Shown: positions 17,061-26,765 of the stretch, piece by piece
How the letters are laid out: every line of letters starts with the position of its first letter
Numbering within the stretch: the stretch's first letter is position 1
Assembly: GCA_034660335.1 (NCBI GenBank)
Contig: JAYEJC010000113.1
Span: 24,163 to 88,162 of the forward strand
Direction: 5' to 3'
DNA from: JAIOSF01 sp034660335
Lineage (GTDB): Bacteria > Campylobacterota > Campylobacteria > Campylobacterales > Arcobacteraceae
DNA: 64,000 nt
Position numbers and translations under genes: made by a program
The notes under the pieces: generated by a model
Told to the model about the DNA's origin: nothing
Database searches by the model: none
What the model saw: only the letters and a program-made list of their open reading frames with translations

Positions 17061-18287
17061 TCAATCTTTTAATTTAAATGATAAGTAAAGTGAAATAAAA
17101 AGTAAAACAAGTGTAAAACTATATAAAAAAGTATAATTTGAAAAGTTTAAAATAATTCCACCAAATAAAGAGAAAAATATCCCAATAGAGGTGATATTTG
17201 TTTGTAATGCACTATACACAGGTCTTCTATCTTCTGGTGCTAATATTAGTATAAGGTTTCCAGAAGAGATTCTGTTTCCATCCATAGAAGCCCCAACAAT
17301 AAAAAATATCAACATATACATATATAATGAATCAGCAATAAAAGCTAAAGCTATTGAAACAATAGTCATAATAATAGTGATATTTGCAATAAGTTTATTA
17401 AGCCCTTTTGAACTTAGCTTTCCCCATAAAATATTACTAAACATAGCACCAACCATCTGAGCTGTGATAAGTATACCTATAGTAGTACCTGAGAGTTCTA
17501 TCTTTGTTTTTGCATCTAAAATAATAAAAGGCAAAGAAAAAAGATAAGAATATGCTAATAAAAATGTCCCTATTTGTATCTGTAAATCTTTATCCATTTT
17601 AAGTGTTTTTAAGGCATTTTGTAAAAAAAGAGAAAATGACTTCTCTTTTTTAGCTACATTCTCTTTTTTTGGTTCAGTAACAGTTCCAAATGCAAAAAGT
17701 CCAATACCCATCAAAAAAGCACTAGCCATAAAAAGTATTCCATAACTATACGGTGGTTCAAAAGCCTCAAGCATATATCCAGTAACAGCCCCACTAATAA
17801 TAGCAGCAAATGCAGAAAAGAATTGTCGTACAGCCATAGTTTTTCCACGAAACTTATGTGTAAAAAGTTTTGCTGTGAGTTCTCTAAAATATATAGCCCC
17901 AAAACCAGCTGAAAATGAAAATATAAAAAGACCAATACCAATACTAAGAAGGGATAAGTTTTTATACTCATCTCCAAATACCATAATAGCAACACCTATA
18001 AAAAACCATGCTATAAATCTAAACCAAAAAACTCTTCTAAGATATTTTAACATATACGGATAACTTTGAGCATGAAAAGCAGCATAAAGCTGAACTACAA
18101 TAGCACCACCTCTAAGTAAAGATGAAAAAAATCCAATCAAAATAGATCCACCACCAAAGTGACTTATAATAAGTGGTAATATTGTATGAGGTTCTGCTAT
18201 TGTTGTACTAATTGAGAGAAAAAATCCATGTAAGACATTTTTTATATGGTTGCCCTTAGAGTCCATAGAGTGTTGTTTTTGTGACAT
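17061..18287 (-). CDS. Major facilitator superfamily transporter
   Basis: A 408-residue inner-membrane protein with about twelve hydrophobic helices in two halves separated by a charged loop near residue 205 (TVTEPKKENVAKKEKSFSLF). The N-terminal half carries an MFS-like motif around YFRELTAKLFTHKFRGKTMA. Substrate cannot be assigned. It is read toward the repeat patch at 16.8-17.06 kb and is divergent from yebC. Confidence 0.82.
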   Translation of the reverse strand: MSQKQHSMDSKGNHIKNVLHGFFLSISTTIAEPHTILPLIISHFGGGSILIGFFSSLLRGGAIVVQLYAAFHAQSYPYMLKYLRRVFWFRFIAWFFIGVAIMVFGDEYKNLSLLSIGIGLFIFSFSAGFGAIYFRELTAKLFTHKFRGKTMAVRQFFSAFAAIISGAVTGYMLEAFEPPYSYGILFMASAFLMGIGLFAFGTVTEPKKENVAKKEKSFSLFLQNALKTLKMDKDLQIQIGTFLLAYSYLFSLPFIILDAKTKIELSGTTIGILITAQMVGAMFSNILWGKLSSKGLNKLIANITIIMTIVSIALAFIADSLYMYMLIFFIVGASMDGNRISSGNLILILAPEDRRPVYSALQTNITSIGIFFSLFGGIILNFSNYTFLYSFTLVLLFISLYLSFKLKD

Positions 18288-18336
18288 TTATATCCTAAAA
18301 TTGAAGTTTGTTATTTTATCCAAATTTTCTTTATGA

Positions 18337-18342
18337 TATAAT
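18337..18342 (+). promoter_or_regulatory. Probable -10 element of yebC
   Basis: TATAAT 30 bases upstream of the yebC ATG, with an AGGAG ribosome site at 18359. No convincing -35 hexamer. Confidence 0.45.
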
Positions 18343-18372
18343 CAAGCTAAATATATATAGGAGATTACAACA

Positions 18373-19083
18373 ATGGGTAGAGCCTTTGAATATAGAAAAG
18401 CAGCCAAAATGAAAAGATGGGGAAATATGTCAAGAGTATTTCCAAAATTAGCAAAAGCTATTACTATGGCAGCAAAAGGGGGAACAAGTGACCCAGAAAC
18501 CAATGCAACGCTAAGAAGTGCAATAGCAACAGCAAAAGCACAAAACTTACCAAAAGACAATATTGAAGCAGCGATTAAAAGAGCTAGTGCAAAAGATGTT
18601 GCAAATATGGCTGAAGTAAACTATGAAGGTAAATGGAAAAATGGTGTACTTGTATTTGTAGAGACTGCAACAGAAAATACAGCAAGAACAGTAGCAAATA
18701 TAAAAACTATTTTTAATAAATCTGGTGGTTCATTGGTACCAACAGGATCATTAGAGTTTCATTTTGATAGAAAAGCTATTTTTGAGATGAAAACACCTGA
18801 TATGGATATGGATGATCTTGAGATGGAGCTTATTGATGCTGGATTAGAAGAGATAAAAGTTGAAGATAATGAACATATATCTATAATAGCTGATTATACA
18901 GAGTTTGGAAATATGTCAAACAAACTTCATGAGATGGAACTAGAGTATGAAAAAGGGACACTAGCAAGAGTACCAAACTCTCCAATTGAGATTACAGATG
19001 AGCAGATGGAGGAGTTGTCAATTTTACTTGAAAAAATTGAAGATGATGATGATGTTCAAAATGTATATACAAACTTAGCTTAA
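18373..19083 (+). CDS. yebC: YebC/PmpR family translation/transcription factor
   Basis: 236 residues, full length for the family. The N-terminal signature is present (GRAFEYRKAAKMKRWGNMSR, TMAAKGG, then NLPKDNIEAAIKRA), as is the acidic central domain (NIKTIFNKSGGSLVPTGSLE). Members act as DNA-binding regulators or help ribosomes through proline-rich stretches. Start ATG lies 8 bases after AGGAG. It is followed 49 bases later by the DHH phosphoesterase gene. Confidence 0.95.
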   Translation: MGRAFEYRKAAKMKRWGNMSRVFPKLAKAITMAAKGGTSDPETNATLRSAIATAKAQNLPKDNIEAAIKRASAKDVANMAEVNYEGKWKNGVLVFVETATENTARTVANIKTIFNKSGGSLVPTGSLEFHFDRKAIFEMKTPDMDMDDLEMELIDAGLEEIKVEDNEHISIIADYTEFGNMSNKLHEMELEYEKGTLARVPNSPIEITDEQMEELSILLEKIEDDDDVQNVYTNLA

Positions 19084-19132
19084 TATAATTTAAGTTAAAA
19101 TATAAAAATCATAAACAAAAAAGGATTAATAG

Positions 19133-20059
19133 ATGTCAAAAAAATTTAGATTAGTTACAAGAAGTGATATGGATGGTTTGGTTTGTGCAGTTATACTCAA
19201 ACAGCTAGATATGATTGATGATATTAAGTTTGTACATCCAAAAGATATGCAAGATGGTACTATTGATATTACAGAAAATGATATTATTACAAACCTACCT
19301 TACTACTCTCAAGCTCATTTAGTATTTGATCATCATGAAAGTGAATCAATAAGAAATGGTCAAGCAGATAATTATATAATAATTCCAGATGCACCAAGTG
19401 CAGCAAGAGTTGTATATGATTATTATGGAGGAGCTGAAAAATTACCACATATTGCAGAAGATATGATGGTAGCAGTTGATAAAGCAGATGCTGCTCAATT
19501 TAGCGTAGATGATATCCTAAATCCACAAGGTTGGGAGCTTTTAAGTTTCTTGATGGATTCAAGAACAGGACTTGGTAGATTTAGAGAGTTTACTGTATCA
19601 AATTATCAGTTGATGATGGACTTAATTGATTATTGTATAGATCACACAATTGATGATATTATGCAACTTCCTGATGTAGTAGAGAGAGTTGAACTATACA
19701 ATAAATATTCGGATGATTTTATAGAGCAGCTACAAAGATGTACTACACTACATGATAATTTAGTAGTACTTGACTTAAGAGATGAAGAGATAATATATCC
19801 AGGTAATAGATTTACTATTTATGCACTGTTTCCTGATACAAATATATCAATCCATGTACTTTGGGGATTCAAAAAACAAAATACTGTTTTTGCTACAGGA
19901 AAATCAATAGTAAATAGAAGCTCAAATACAAATGTTGGTGAATTGATGTTGAAATACAACGGTGGAGGACATAATGCAGCTGGAACTTGTCAAATAGACA
20001 ATGACAAAGCTGAAGATGTTTTAAAAGAGTTAATTACTGCAATTACAAATGATGGTTAA
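19133..20059 (+). CDS. DHH family phosphoesterase (exopolyphosphatase/NrnA-like)
   Basis: 308 residues. The DHH domain shows TRSDMDGLVCAVI at 8-20 and DHHES near residue 66; the C-terminal DHHA1 domain shows GGGHNAAGTC near residue 283. These residues bind two Mn or Mg ions. Relatives degrade nanoRNA, pAp, cyclic dinucleotide products or polyphosphate; the subgroup is not resolved here. Probable co-transcription with yebC. Confidence 0.85.
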   Translation: MSKKFRLVTRSDMDGLVCAVILKQLDMIDDIKFVHPKDMQDGTIDITENDIITNLPYYSQAHLVFDHHESESIRNGQADNYIIIPDAPSAARVVYDYYGGAEKLPHIAEDMMVAVDKADAAQFSVDDILNPQGWELLSFLMDSRTGLGRFREFTVSNYQLMMDLIDYCIDHTIDDIMQLPDVVERVELYNKYSDDFIEQLQRCTTLHDNLVVLDLRDEEIIYPGNRFTIYALFPDTNISIHVLWGFKKQNTVFATGKSIVNRSSNTNVGELMLKYNGGGHNAAGTCQIDNDKAEDVLKELITAITNDG

Positions 20060-20077
20060 AAAAGAGCTTAAACTTTT

Positions 20078-20284
20078 TTAAGAGCATTTATCAAATAGTT
20101 CATCTAAAAAACTATTTGATATTGCATCTTGATTTATTTTTTTATATTCTAAGTTTTTTTTTATCTCAATAAGTTCATCAAGTTCAAAGTATTCTAAATA
20201 ATTTGGATTTATATCTACATTTTCACCATTTATACTGATTAGATGTTTTATATCTTCTACTAAATCTTCTTTTTCTATTTTCAT
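20078..20284 (-). CDS. Small hypothetical protein coupled to Bfd-like gene
   Basis: 68 residues, highly charged and mostly helical, no membrane segment, no family recognised. Its start codon overlaps the stop of the preceding [2Fe-2S] protein gene (TAATG), so it is translationally coupled as last gene of the rpmB-kch-argJ-djlA-bfd run. Confidence 0.6.
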   Translation of the reverse strand: MKIEKEDLVEDIKHLISINGENVDINPNYLEYFELDELIEIKKNLEYKKINQDAISNSFLDELFDKCS

Positions 20285-20508
20285 TATTTTACAAACTTAT
20301 TAACAATTTGTTCTATATAAAGCTTCATTTTTGGGTCACCAAAATCATCTTCTTTTGTTTTACAACACCCACATGCACTTCCTGCATCTGTTATATTAGC
20401 AACATCTTCAATTGTTTTTGCACCCTGTTTTTCTATAGAGTATACAATCTCTCCTAGAGTAACACCTTTGCAAGTGCATACCTCATAAGAATAATTAAAA
20501 TCAGCCAT
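20284..20508 (-). CDS. Bfd-like [2Fe-2S]-binding protein
   Basis: 74 residues with the four-cysteine pattern of the BFD-like domain: CTCKGVTLGEI at 12-22 and GSACGCCK at ~43-50. In bacterioferritin-associated ferredoxin this cluster gives electrons for iron release; in other proteins it is an electron-transfer add-on. Overlaps the DjlA-like gene by 8 bases. No bacterioferritin gene is in the window. Confidence 0.82.
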   Translation of the reverse strand: MADFNYSYEVCTCKGVTLGEIVYSIEKQGAKTIEDVANITDAGSACGCCKTKEDDFGDPKMKLYIEQIVNKFVK

Positions 20509-21265
20509 TGTTCTTTTTTTCCTTTTTTAGCATCTCATATGCTTCATTTATCTCTTGTAGTTTTGCTGTTGCCTCATCTATAATTGATTGGCTTGCACCT
20601 TGACCTGTAATAACATCTGGATGATTTTCTTTTACTAATACTCTGTATTTTTTCTTGATTGTTGAAATATCATCATTTATATCAACACCTAAAATCTCAC
20701 AAGCTTTTGATAAAGACAACTCTTTTGAGTTTTGTTTTTGTGCATAAAATTGCTCAAATTGAGAGATAAGCATCTCAAAATCTGATTTTTTAATCTCTAA
20801 AGCATTTGAGATATCTTCTGTTATCATAAATTCAGCTTTTGAAAAATCATTATCAATAAAGGCTAAATTTAAAAGATACTCCATAACTTTTAATCTTTTA
20901 GAATAATCTTTTTTTGTAAGATTTAGATATTTTTTTGCTACTTCTATAGTATCATCAAAGCTATTCATCTCTTGCTTATAGATGTTTTTTAGTTCTTCTC
21001 TTATATTTTCACTATTTTCAAAATGATTTGAGATATCAGTAAATGTATGGCTTAGTATCTCTGCTTCTAGTTCACTTACAGCTCCATCTGCTTTAGCAAC
21101 TTTTGCCATAAGTGCTACTAAAAGACCAGCTTCATGATCTTCTAAATCACCTTTTAGTACTTGTTTACCATCAACTTTGATTTGTTGAAAATCACTACTT
21201 TTATAACCTCTATTTAACATATAAAATGCAAAACCAACTATTGCTAAAACTAATATTTTAATCAT
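20501..21265 (-). CDS. DjlA-like protein: membrane anchor, TerB-like and J domains
   Basis: 254 residues. One N-terminal membrane helix (IKILVLAIVGFAFYML), a TerB-like helical domain at ~45-180 (GLLVALMAKVAKADGAVSEL) and a C-terminal J domain (~188-250) with the HPD triad in VKENHPDVIT that activates DnaK. The layout is that of the inner-membrane co-chaperone DjlA. It lies 17 bases after argJ in the same direction. Confidence 0.9.
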   Translation of the reverse strand: MIKILVLAIVGFAFYMLNRGYKSSDFQQIKVDGKQVLKGDLEDHEAGLLVALMAKVAKADGAVSELEAEILSHTFTDISNHFENSENIREELKNIYKQEMNSFDDTIEVAKKYLNLTKKDYSKRLKVMEYLLNLAFIDNDFSKAEFMITEDISNALEIKKSDFEMLISQFEQFYAQKQNSKELSLSKACEILGVDINDDISTIKKKYRVLVKENHPDVITGQGASQSIIDEATAKLQEINEAYEMLKKEKKNNG

Positions 21266-21282
21266 CTATTACCTTTTTGAAA

Positions 21283-22473
21283 TTATGTTCTATAATCAGC
21301 ATTTATTTTAACATATTCATAACCTAAGTCACAACCATAAGCGGTAAACTTACCATCTCCTAGTCCTATGTCACAAGTGATTTTAAAGCTTGATTCTTCT
21401 AGTACTTTAGCTGCTGTTTTTTCTACCTCTTGAGTAAATAAAACTTCACCTTTATCATAAACCAAAACATCTTTAAACTTAATACTTAGACTATCCTCAC
21501 TACAGTTTATTTGACTTGCACCTATTGTTGAGGCTATTCTACCCCAGTTTGGATCTTCACCAAACAATGCTGTTTTTACTAGCAAGGAATTTGATAGTGC
21601 TTTTGCAGCAATTTGTGCTTCTTCATCATTTGATGCACCAATCACTTCAAATGCAACAGATTTTTTTGCACCTTCACCATCAGCGACCATCAACATTGCC
21701 ATATCATGCATAACCAATCTTAAAACTTCTGAAAAAGCCTCTTTATCATAAGAGTTAGATTTTTTATTGCTCATTAAAAAAACAGTATCATTTGTAGATG
21801 TATCCCCATCAACACTAATAGCATTAAATGTTGTTTCAATATTATTTTGAAGCAATTCTTTCATATCATATTTTGGAATATTTGCATCTGTTGTTATAAA
21901 ACATAGCATAGTAGCAAGATTTGGATTTATCATCCCAGCACCTTTTGCAACTGCACCTATTTTAAAAGTTGATTTATCTTCTAATACAACTTCATAAAAA
22001 CAACTTTTTGAATAAGCATCTGTAGTCATAATAGCTTCTGATAGATTTTTTCCATTTTTATTTTTTAAATTAAAATTTAATGATGATTTTAATATTTTAT
22101 CTTTTGGTAAAGGAACACCAATAACCCCTGTGCTACTCATTATAGGATTTGTTATATCACTAAATTTACTTTTTAATTCATCAAGTACTTCGTCTATATC
22201 TTCTATACCTTTTTGACCCGTCATAGCATTTGCATTTTTTGAATTAATAAGGATAAAATTCGTTTGGAAATTTGTTGGATAGTTTAAATAATGTCTTAAT
22301 GGTGCTGCTTTAAACCTATTTTTTGTAAATACAGCTTCTATATCACATATAGAATCACTATAAATAAACCCTATATCTAAAGCTTTGTTTGGTTTTAATC
22401 CTGCATTTATACCATCACAGTAAAAACCATCAATATCTCCTATTGTTCCTTTTATTGGAAAAATACTAAACAT
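21283..22473 (-). CDS. argJ: Glutamate N-acetyltransferase / amino-acid acetyltransferase
   Basis: 396 residues, full length. ArgJ recycles the acetyl group from N-acetylornithine to glutamate in arginine synthesis. The autoproteolysis site that makes the alpha and beta chains is visible as KGAGMINPNLATML near residue 190, Thr being the nucleophile; TNDTVF and GEDPNWGRI are other conserved blocks. It overlaps the potassium-channel gene by 8 bases, an arrangement with no metabolic logic that points to operon packing. Confidence 0.94.
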   Translation of the reverse strand: MFSIFPIKGTIGDIDGFYCDGINAGLKPNKALDIGFIYSDSICDIEAVFTKNRFKAAPLRHYLNYPTNFQTNFILINSKNANAMTGQKGIEDIDEVLDELKSKFSDITNPIMSSTGVIGVPLPKDKILKSSLNFNLKNKNGKNLSEAIMTTDAYSKSCFYEVVLEDKSTFKIGAVAKGAGMINPNLATMLCFITTDANIPKYDMKELLQNNIETTFNAISVDGDTSTNDTVFLMSNKKSNSYDKEAFSEVLRLVMHDMAMLMVADGEGAKKSVAFEVIGASNDEEAQIAAKALSNSLLVKTALFGEDPNWGRIASTIGASQINCSEDSLSIKFKDVLVYDKGEVLFTQEVEKTAAKVLEESSFKITCDIGLGDGKFTAYGCDLGYEYVKINADYRT

Positions 22474-23620
22474 AAATATCCTTTTTCTTATCTATTTCTA
22501 AATCATTTGGTTTTTTGATTTGATTTACTATTTTTTTTGCTTTTGCTATTCCTGATTGATTACCAACTACCAATAACTTACACCCTTTTTTTACTTTTGT
22601 TGTACCTTTAGGTGTTTGAATAAATTTTCCATTTGCTTCAGTTATACCTATTATACTAACTTTGAGTTTATCTCTTAAGTGTGCATCTTTAATCTCATGA
22701 TCCAAAAACCAACTATTGTCATTGATATATATCTCTTCCATATCAATAGGAGTGTCTTTTTTATATAAAAACTGATCAAGAACATTTTCCATATCAGGTC
22801 TTATAGCCATAGCACTAACTCTTTTAGCCATAAGTTCAGGTGGCGCGACAACTTTATTGGCACCTAGTTTTTTTAATCTTTCTATATCTTTTTGAGATTC
22901 GGAATTACATATTATTAAAAATGGATTTTCCCGTCCTAACTCTTTTTCATATAATCTAATAGAAGCTATAATAGTGATATTATCAGATATATTTTTTGAC
23001 AAAGATATAACACCTTTTGCACTTGAAAGATGTGACTTTAGAAAAGCTCTTTCTGTGTAAATCTCCTCTTTTATATAGTATGGATAGTTATTTTTTTTAG
23101 CTATCTCCTCCATATCATCAGATGGATCAACTATAACAAATGGTATATGATTTTCTTTAAATTGCTCTGCTAATTGAACTGTGTATTCATTATGATTAAA
23201 TATAACAAAATGATTTCTAAGTCGTGCTATTTTGTACAACATATCTCGCTCCTTATAAAGATCTAGTATTTTGCCTTTTACCAAAACTTGAATTAATGCT
23301 GTAATAGATAAAGTAAATACTAAAAAACCAAATATAATAAGTGTAATAGTAAATAATCTACCAGCTTCTGATATTTTTCCAATCTCACCAAAACCAACAG
23401 TAGTAAATGTAATACCAGTTTGATAAATAGCATCTAAAATAGGAAAATCATCGATAATCATATACCCTAAGGTACCAATCATCATAATAAGTTGTAATAA
23501 AATTAATGGTAAACGAAAGTGTTTAAATTGAGAGTAAATCTCTTTGTTTAGATCAAACTCAGGCTGAGATTTTTTATACTCCCAGCCTAGAGATTTTTTG
23601 ATGTTTTTGATGTGACTCAT
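22466..23620 (-). CDS. Two-helix potassium channel with RCK (TrkA) domains
   Basis: 384 residues. Two membrane helices (~35-55 and ~90-115) enclose a pore loop with the K+ filter TTVGFGE. A cytoplasmic RCK domain (TrkA-N, ~135-260) and a TrkA-C domain (~290-365) follow. The usual GxGxxG nucleotide loop is replaced by FNHNEYT at the start of the Rossmann fold, so gating by NAD(H) is doubtful. Between rpmB and argJ. Confidence 0.9.
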   Translation of the reverse strand: MSHIKNIKKSLGWEYKKSQPEFDLNKEIYSQFKHFRLPLILLQLIMMIGTLGYMIIDDFPILDAIYQTGITFTTVGFGEIGKISEAGRLFTITLIIFGFLVFTLSITALIQVLVKGKILDLYKERDMLYKIARLRNHFVIFNHNEYTVQLAEQFKENHIPFVIVDPSDDMEEIAKKNNYPYYIKEEIYTERAFLKSHLSSAKGVISLSKNISDNITIIASIRLYEKELGRENPFLIICNSESQKDIERLKKLGANKVVAPPELMAKRVSAMAIRPDMENVLDQFLYKKDTPIDMEEIYINDNSWFLDHEIKDAHLRDKLKVSIIGITEANGKFIQTPKGTTKVKKGCKLLVVGNQSGIAKAKKIVNQIKKPNDLEIDKKKDIYV

Positions 23621-23641
23621 TAAAACATCTTAATAGTTAGC

Positions 23642-23830
23642 TTATGAATTCTTTTTAAGAGTTCTAAGTTCTTTAGCAGATATTCTTATCTTGCTTGTTG
23701 TTCCATCTTCTAATTGAATTCTTACTGTTCTTAAATTTGGTAAAAATCTTCTTTTAGTTCTGTTTTTTGCGTGGCTAACATTATTTCCAGCCATTGGGCC
23801 TTTTCCAGATATCATACATCTTCTTGCCAT
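23642..23830 (-). CDS. rpmB: Ribosomal protein L28
   Basis: 62 residues with typical start ARRCMISGKGPMAGNNVSHA and the basic tail; subunit of the 50S ribosome. It lacks the long C-terminal part of some families, normal for Campylobacterota. First gene of the minus-strand run that continues to 20078. Confidence 0.96.
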   Translation of the reverse strand: MARRCMISGKGPMAGNNVSHAKNRTKRRFLPNLRTVRIQLEDGTTSKIRISAKELRTLKKNS

Positions 23831-23894
23831 GTGAGTTTCCTTGTGTTATAAAATTTCGTAATTGTATCTAATTTATATTAAAATATTTCTTAAG

Positions 23895-24191
23895 TCAATT
23901 AAAAATATCAAAATTAATATCAAATATACCGCCACCTTTTTTCTCTTGTGCTTTTGTTCTATACTCTTCAAAGCCATCACTAATATCAGAATATTTATCT
24001 TTTGTACCATACATCAACATACCAACAGAGATAACTGCAATAAAAAAGATAGTCAATATATAAACAATCCACTCACTTTGTATTTTATTTTTTGGTTCAA
24101 AATTATTATTTAAAAATAATACTATCTTATGTCTCATAAAAAATATAATCAAAAGTAAGGTTAAACTAAGAATAAATGAATTTATAGTCAC
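23895..24191 (-). CDS. Small membrane protein, unknown
   Basis: 98 residues with two hydrophobic helices (SFILSLTLLLIIFFM and WIVYILTIFFIAVISVGMLM) and a hydrophilic tail containing EKKGGGIFD. No family recognised. It starts 10 bases after the ABC-F gene stop, so it is probably co-transcribed with it. Confidence 0.6.
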   Translation of the reverse strand: MTINSFILSLTLLLIIFFMRHKIVLFLNNNFEPKNKIQSEWIVYILTIFFIAVISVGMLMYGTKDKYSDISDGFEEYRTKAQEKKGGGIFDINFDIFN

Positions 24192-24201
24192 AAGAACTCT
24201 T

Positions 24202-25794
24202 TTAGTTACTCTCTTTTGATTCTATAAACTCTTCATATGCTCCATCAAAGTCAATTATAGTTCCATCTTCTTGAATCTCAATAATTCTATTTGCAAAAGC
24301 ATCAAGTAACTCTCTATCGTGAGACACACAAATAACACTTCCAGGAAATTCTCTAAGACCTTCACCCAAGGCTATAATTGCTTCTAAGTCAAGATGATTT
24401 GTAGGTTCATCTAATAATAAAAAGTTTCTTTTTTCAAGCATTATTTTACTCAACATCATTCTGTGTTTTTCACCACCACTACAATTCATTACTGATTTTT
24501 CTTGCTCTTGACCATTAAATAACATTCTACCTAAACAGTTTCTTATCTCACCAATATCAGCATCTCTATCATGATCTCTTAACCAATCATATAAAGTGAT
24601 ATCACCTGAAATTAAATCTGTTGTATTTTGAGGAAAATAACTAATATTTACAGTTGCACCCCATTTTACTTCACCATCATCTGGCTTGATATTTTCCATT
24701 AACATTTCACAAAGTGTAGTTTTACCTGCACCATTTGGTCCTATAAGAGCTATTCTATCTTTTTTGTCCATCATTAGATTTATATCTTTTAATACAACTT
24801 CATCATCATATGATTTTGAAATATTTTTAAGCTCAAGAATCTCTTTACTAATAGGTTTTTCTTGTTTAAATACAATAGAAGGGTCTCTTCTTGAACTAAC
24901 TGCTATTGCTTCAATATCAAGCTTGTCAAGTTGTTTTTGTCTTGATGTAGCTTGTTTTGCTTTTGATGCATTTGCACTAAATCTTCTTACAAAAGCTTCA
25001 AGCTCCTCTTTCTCTTTTAATTTTTTCTCTCTATCAACGCTTGCTTGTTTAGCAATAACAGTAGATGCGATATACCAATCATCATATGTACCTGTAAACT
25101 CTCTAATTTGTTTAAAATCAACATCAAGTATATGTGTACACACAGCATTTAAAAAATGTCTATCATGAGATATAACTACCATAGTTCCATCATGATGTTG
25201 AAGCTGGTTTTCAAGCCATGAGATTGTAGATATATCAAGGTTATTTGTAGGTTCATCAAGAAATAAAACATCAGGTTTAGGAAATAAAACTTGTGCTAAT
25301 AAAACTTTAAACTTATCTCCACCTGTTATAGTACTCATTAATTCATCTTGTTGAGATGCTGGAAAACCAACTGTTTCAAGAATTTTTGTTATTTTTACAT
25401 CGTATTCATAAGTTGGATCCTCTTCACAGCAAATCATCTCCAACTCACCCAATCTTTCACCTACTTCATCTGTATACTCTTTTAAATATAATGCTTCTTT
25501 CTCTTTTATAGCATCATATAATCTTTTATTTCCATATAAAACTGCATCAGCTAAAGTAAAATCTTCAAAAGCAAATTGATTTTGTCCTAAAACACCAACC
25601 TTTTTACCTGTTTGTACTTGAACTTCACCTTCAGTTATCTCCTCTGTGCCACTTAGCATATTTAAAAATGTAGTTTTACCAGCACCATTTGCACCAATAA
25701 GACCATATCTTTTACCTGTATCTAAAGATATATTTATATCTTGAAATAAGACTCTAGGACCAAAAGCTTTTTTTAAATTTACAATTTTTACCAT
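24202..25794 (-). CDS. ybiT: ABC-F ATPase, YbiT type
   Basis: 530 residues, the same length as E. coli YbiT. Two ABC domains: Walker A GANGAGKTT (~34) and GPNGAGKTT (~350); Walker B VLFLDEPTNNLD and FLLLDEPTNHLD; a charged inter-domain linker with the P-site tRNA-interaction stretch (~240-310). No membrane segments. ABC-F proteins bind the ribosomal E site and relieve stalled translation. The second signature motif reads NCSGGEKHRM. Confidence 0.9.
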   Translation of the reverse strand: MVKIVNLKKAFGPRVLFQDINISLDTGKRYGLIGANGAGKTTFLNMLSGTEEITEGEVQVQTGKKVGVLGQNQFAFEDFTLADAVLYGNKRLYDAIKEKEALYLKEYTDEVGERLGELEMICCEEDPTYEYDVKITKILETVGFPASQQDELMSTITGGDKFKVLLAQVLFPKPDVLFLDEPTNNLDISTISWLENQLQHHDGTMVVISHDRHFLNAVCTHILDVDFKQIREFTGTYDDWYIASTVIAKQASVDREKKLKEKEELEAFVRRFSANASKAKQATSRQKQLDKLDIEAIAVSSRRDPSIVFKQEKPISKEILELKNISKSYDDEVVLKDINLMMDKKDRIALIGPNGAGKTTLCEMLMENIKPDDGEVKWGATVNISYFPQNTTDLISGDITLYDWLRDHDRDADIGEIRNCLGRMLFNGQEQEKSVMNCSGGEKHRMMLSKIMLEKRNFLLLDEPTNHLDLEAIIALGEGLREFPGSVICVSHDRELLDAFANRIIEIQEDGTIIDFDGAYEEFIESKESN

Positions 25795-25889
25795 AAAATT
25801 TTTACCTTTTTTTTAATATAATTTGCATTATAGCCAAATTTTATTTTATAATATATAAGAAAATATAGGATTGAATGATTATACTGATT

Positions 25890-26738
25890 CTACAAAACTA
25901 AATCTAAGTAAAAAGTATAAGATTCTACTAATCCGCTGCTTGCATATATAGGTGTCATAGCAACATTAAAATTGACCTTTATATTTTCATTTGTTATAAA
26001 TGTATGTGTTGATAGTATTGTTTTTTTTGTATGAATCGCTTTTAGCATTAATTTTTGAAAACTCTCATCTTCACAACTATCACATCTTAGATTATTAATA
26101 TTTTTTGATAAAATATCTTTTTTATCGTAGTCGAAAAAATTTAAAAACTTATTACTTACCTCTTCTATATTTCCCATTTTGTCAGTTTTTAGAGAAAATA
26201 CAAAATTATCAATAATAGTTTCATAATAATTAACTTTTGCTGTTTTTATATCTAATTCTGATTTTAGAACTTTTGTTTTTTTATCATTATTTGTAGTTTT
26301 AAGATATAAATCTTTTGCCAATGATTCAAGATTTTTTGATTTTCTATATTGTGCAACTAAATTTACTATAGATACAGTTAATTCCCTAATCTGTATTGGT
26401 TTTGAGATATATTTATCAACATTTAAATCAATTGCATTTAGCAGATGCTTAGAGTCTGTATATGCTGTTGTTAAAATAACTGGTAAACTTGGTACTATCT
26501 CATTTATTTTTTTCACCATATCCAAACCATTTAGTTTTGGCATATTAATATCTGTAACAACAATATCTATACTATCTTGATTCTCTTCAAATATTTTTAT
26601 ACCATCTAATCCATTTGTAGCTGAATATACTTTTTTAAATATTTTTTCAAATAAAGCTAATGATTGTTTCATAATCACTTCATCATCTTCAACATACAAT
26701 ATAGAGATAGTTTTTAACTCTTTTGTATTTAACTTCAT
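25890..26738 (-). CDS. Response regulator with C-terminal PAS-like domain
   Basis: 282 residues. Receiver domain at 10-125 with acidic pocket EDD (17-19), phospho-acceptor Asp63 in VTDINMPKLNG, Thr in LTTAY and Lys113 in SKPIQ. A coiled linker leads to a PAS-like domain (~170-275, beginning YETIIDNFVFSLKTD). It has no DNA-binding or GGDEF output, so it likely works through protein contacts, perhaps with an unlinked kinase. Lies 27 bases downstream of ruvB. Confidence 0.88.
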   Translation of the reverse strand: MKLNTKELKTISILYVEDDEVIMKQSLALFEKIFKKVYSATNGLDGIKIFEENQDSIDIVVTDINMPKLNGLDMVKKINEIVPSLPVILTTAYTDSKHLLNAIDLNVDKYISKPIQIRELTVSIVNLVAQYRKSKNLESLAKDLYLKTTNNDKKTKVLKSELDIKTAKVNYYETIIDNFVFSLKTDKMGNIEEVSNKFLNFFDYDKKDILSKNINNLRCDSCEDESFQKLMLKAIHTKKTILSTHTFITNENIKVNFNVAMTPIYASSGLVESYTFYLDLVL

Positions 26739-26765
26739 TTTTTACCTTTTTTTATTTGCCATAGT

